A stretch of DNA of 64,000 bases from Nakamurella endophytica. Its GTDB lineage: Bacteria > Actinomycetota > Actinomycetes > Mycobacteriales > Nakamurellaceae. Made by a program: the position numbers and the translations under genes. The notes under the pieces are model-generated. The model saw nothing but the letters and a program-made list of their open reading frames with translations, was not told the DNA's origin and searched no databases. Shown piece by piece: positions 59,858 to 64,000 of this stretch. The DNA lies in the NCBI RefSeq assembly GCF_014646215.1, contig NZ_BMNA01000002.1, forward strand, positions 62,001 through 126,000, written 5' to 3'. Position 1 is the stretch's first letter. The number at the start of each line of letters is the position of its first letter.

Positions 59858-60526
59858 TCACCAGCCCCGCGCGCGCCACTCGGTCAGGTGCGGCCGTTCC
59901 CGGCCGACCGTGGTGTCGTCGCCGTGCCCCGGATACACCCAGGTGGTGTCCGGGAGGACGTCGAAGACCCGGCTCTCCAGGTCGTCCATCAGGCTGCCGA
60001 AGTCGGCCGGCGAGGTGGTGCGGCCGGGACCGCCGGGAAACAGCGAATCGCCGGTGAACAGGTGCGGGTCGCCACCCGGATCCCGGTACAGCAGGGCCAC
60101 CGACCCGGGCGTGTGCCCGCGGAGCTTGACGACCTCCAGCGAGCTGTCGCCCAGCGGCACCGTGTCGCCCTGCTCCAGCGGCACGTCGGTCGGCACCGGT
60201 AGCTCACCCGCGTCCTCGGCGCCGGCGTACAGGTTTGCGCCGGTCTGCCCGGCGATGGCGCCCAGCGCCTGCCAGTGGTCCTGGTGCCGGTGCGTCGTGA
60301 CGATGCTGCGCAGTCGCGGCCGGTCGGCCCCGGCCCCGAGCAGGTCGGCGATCCGGTCGGCGTCGGCCGCGGCGTCGATCAGCAGCGCGTCGCCGGTGGT
60401 CCGGCAGACCAGCAGGTAGGTGTTGTTGTCCATCGGCCCGACGGACATCTTCGTGATGGTCACCGCGGGCAGGGTCCGGGTGGCCGCTTCGCCGCGGGGA
60501 TCGACGTGGCCCGTGTACGCACTCAC
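59858..60526 (-). CDS. Metallo-beta-lactamase fold hydrolase (glyoxalase II-like)
   Basis: 222-aa cytoplasmic zinc hydrolase. THRHQDHWQAL is the metal motif HxHxDH, followed by LRGHTPGSVALLY and LFTGDSLFPGGPGRT (bridging Asp), then WVYPGHGDDT (final His). Related to glyoxalase II and persulfide dioxygenases, but too short to name the substrate. GTG 60526 is chosen since the region upstream is Arg/Pro-rich noise. A homologous gene lies next to uvrA in mycobacteria. Confidence 0.88.
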   Translation of the reverse strand: MSAYTGHVDPRGEAATRTLPAVTITKMSVGPMDNNTYLLVCRTTGDALLIDAAADADRIADLLGAGADRPRLRSIVTTHRHQDHWQALGAIAGQTGANLYAGAEDAGELPVPTDVPLEQGDTVPLGDSSLEVVKLRGHTPGSVALLYRDPGGDPHLFTGDSLFPGGPGRTTSPADFGSLMDDLESRVFDVLPDTTWVYPGHGDDTTVGRERPHLTEWRARGW

Positions 60527-60676
60527 CCGACGGATCCAACCAGAGCCGGGCTGCCCGGCGAGCGGTACCTCGGACCGGCCGGCCGGACCACCGGCGCCTC
60601 GCAAACGGCGATGCCGGTGGTCGCGGGGTGGCCCCTGGCACTTCCGGCAGCACGGCCGGACCATCGGCGCGACCGG

Positions 60677-61804
60677 TCAGCCGGCGGCGTCGGTCCCGGT
60701 GACGGGCACCAGGCGGCCGGTGCGAGCCGACTCGCGCGCCGCGTCGAGCACCTCGGCAGTGGCGACGGCGTCGCGGGGATCCACCGGGACCGCGCCTCGG
60801 CCTGAGACGGCCGCGGCGACCGCCGGGTAGAACACGTCCCACCGACCACGTTCGGACGGCACCGGGCGGCTGCCGTCCGCGGTGGTCAGCGTCCCCCAGG
60901 CGGACGGCGGTTCGACGCCCCACTCCGCACCCAGCGACGCTGGGGAGCCGCCGTCCTTGAGCTGCTGCTCCTGGACGTCGAAGCCGTGCACCAGGTAACC
61001 GCCGGCGTCCCCGTTCACCTGGAACCGCGGGCCCGCAGCGGCCGAGGCCATGCCGGCGACCAGCACGGACCGGACGCCGTCGCGGTGCAGCACGTGCAGC
61101 ACGATGTCGTCCTCCGCCGCCGCGCCGGCCCGGACCGTGCCCAACTCGGCGTACACCGACCGGGCTGGACCGAACAGGTGCAGGGCCTGGTCGACCAGGT
61201 GCGGACCGAGGTCCAGCAACGTGCCGCCACCCTGCTCGGGTCCGGCGGACCCCCAGCCGGGCTTCACCGGTCGGAAGCGGTCGATGCGCGACGTGAACCG
61301 GTGCACCGTGCCCAGCGCGCCGTCGGCCAGCAGCCGCCGGACGGTCAGGAGGTCGCTGTCCCAGCGCCGGTTCTGGTAGACGGTCAGCACCCCGCCCACC
61401 CGGCGGGCGTGCTCCACCAGTTCCGCCGCGGCTGCCGCAGTCAGGGCGAACGGCTTGTCGACCACCACCGCGAGCCCGAGGTCGAGCGCCCGGTGCGCGA
61501 GATCGGTGTGGGTGGCCGGCGGAGTCGTCACGGTGACGCCGCGGACGCCCAGCGCGGGCAGTTCCTCCAGCGACGGGACGGTCGCCACGCCGGGGTGGTC
61601 CGCCCGCGCCTGCTGCTGCCGTCCGGCGTCGGACGTCACCACGGCCGCGAAGCGGATCGCAGGCGCGGACGCCAGCAGCGGGGCGTGGAAGACGCGACCG
61701 CCCGACCCGTAGCCGCACAGCGCCCACGCCACCGGCTCCGGTCCCTCCGCCGTCCCGCGGTCCGCGGTGGAGGGTGACGAGGAGGCGGGGTCGGTCGGGT
61801 GCAC
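60677..61804 (-). CDS. Gfo/Idh/MocA family oxidoreductase
   Basis: 375-aa NAD(P)-dependent dehydrogenase acting on a sugar or cyclitol. WALCGYGSGGRVFHAPLL is the Rossmann start, VTVTTPPATHTDLAHRALDLG and VVVDKPFAL (catalytic Lys of EKP/DKP) follow, and GGGTLLDLGPHLVDQALHLFG includes the conserved DxxxH. It starts at GTG 61804, with CATCAT 6 nt before as a weak -10. A ~30-residue Ser/Thr/Pro leader precedes the domain. It diverges from uvrA (146 bp). Substrate unknown. Confidence 0.88.
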   Translation of the reverse strand: MHPTDPASSSPSTADRGTAEGPEPVAWALCGYGSGGRVFHAPLLASAPAIRFAAVVTSDAGRQQQARADHPGVATVPSLEELPALGVRGVTVTTPPATHTDLAHRALDLGLAVVVDKPFALTAAAAAELVEHARRVGGVLTVYQNRRWDSDLLTVRRLLADGALGTVHRFTSRIDRFRPVKPGWGSAGPEQGGGTLLDLGPHLVDQALHLFGPARSVYAELGTVRAGAAAEDDIVLHVLHRDGVRSVLVAGMASAAAGPRFQVNGDAGGYLVHGFDVQEQQLKDGGSPASLGAEWGVEPPSAWGTLTTADGSRPVPSERGRWDVFYPAVAAAVSGRGAVPVDPRDAVATAEVLDAARESARTGRLVPVTGTDAAG

Positions 61805-61935
61805 GCCACGATGATGGCGCACGCCGCGGAACACGCGGCTGCGACCCCGGACGGGCCGGTAACCGCCCGCTCCGCCGCCCGGTCCCGGGTCGGCCACCCC
61901 GACCTGCGGCGATGCCCGGTGTCGGGGCACCCGCC

Positions 61936-61941
61936 TAGCAT
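61936..61941 (+). promoter_or_regulatory. -10 box for leaderless uvrA transcript
   Basis: TAGCAT ends 8 nt before GTG 61950. Confidence 0.58.
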
Positions 61942-61949
61942 GGGTCATC

Positions 61950-64000
<2,051 letters not shown>

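Overview
The window is about 64 kb of very GC-rich chromosome with tightly packed, often overlapping genes, GTG/ATG starts and few rare codons. Gene content and order point to an actinobacterium. The order his-trp-lgt, gltBD, pyk-tesB, an ANTAR regulator, a liv operon, polA-rpsA-coaE-uvrB-uvrA matches the well-known Mycobacterium/Streptomyces arrangement, but the intervening genes fit neither genus exactly. A Nakamurella- or Frankia-like lineage is a guess only. No plasmid, phage, insertion sequence or CRISPR signal was seen.

Layout. 1-4.0 kb: the 5' half of a glycogen debranching enzyme (minus strand), diverging from an ABC ATPase, an enoyl-CoA hydratase and a THUMP-like methyltransferase. 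4.0-7.6 kb: a 10-bp repeat array, then priA(hisA)-ridA, a septum-formation-like membrane protein and hisF-hisI. 7.7-10 kb: a membrane protein whose C-terminal discoidin-like domain is out of frame, and a GNAT acetyltransferase. 10-17 kb: trpE-trpM-trpC-trpB-trpA-lgt; there is no trpF, so PriA probably serves both pathways. 17.5-23.6 kb: gltB-gltD. 23.7-27 kb: pyk, tesB, an odd tRNA-Leu(CAA) and pdtaR. 27-33.5 kb: a livJHMGF branched-chain amino acid importer with GlnR-like sites upstream and a strong stem-loop after livJ. 33.6-38.6 kb: a tandem-ATPase/FtsX-type ABC exporter on the minus strand. 38.7-45.3 kb: a 78-bp minisatellite, polA, an ASCH-like protein, a methyltransferase and rpsA with a structured leader. 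45.5-50.5 kb: a lipoprotein, coaE fused to a GrpB-like domain, and uvrB. 50.6-58 kb: a VOC protein, a repeat-filled convergent gap, an ABC-2 permease with a hydrolase-ABC ATPase fusion, and an S9 peptidase. 58-64 kb: a DHA2-type MFS exporter, a metallo-beta-lactamase-fold hydrolase, a Gfo/Idh/MocA oxidoreductase and the 5' part of uvrA.

Functional picture: mostly housekeeping metabolism (histidine, tryptophan, glutamate, pyruvate), DNA replication and repair (polA, uvrB, uvrA) and translation (rpsA), with small accessory transport modules between the conserved blocks. Many genes have a TANNNT box 6-8 nt before the start codon, which indicates widespread leaderless transcription and settles several start sites.

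The observations most worth following are the class-I-shaped tRNA-Leu(CAA), the hydrolase-ABC ATPase fusion, a possible pseudoknot in the rpsA leader, three unrelated tandem-repeat arrays, and the frameshifted discoidin membrane protein.
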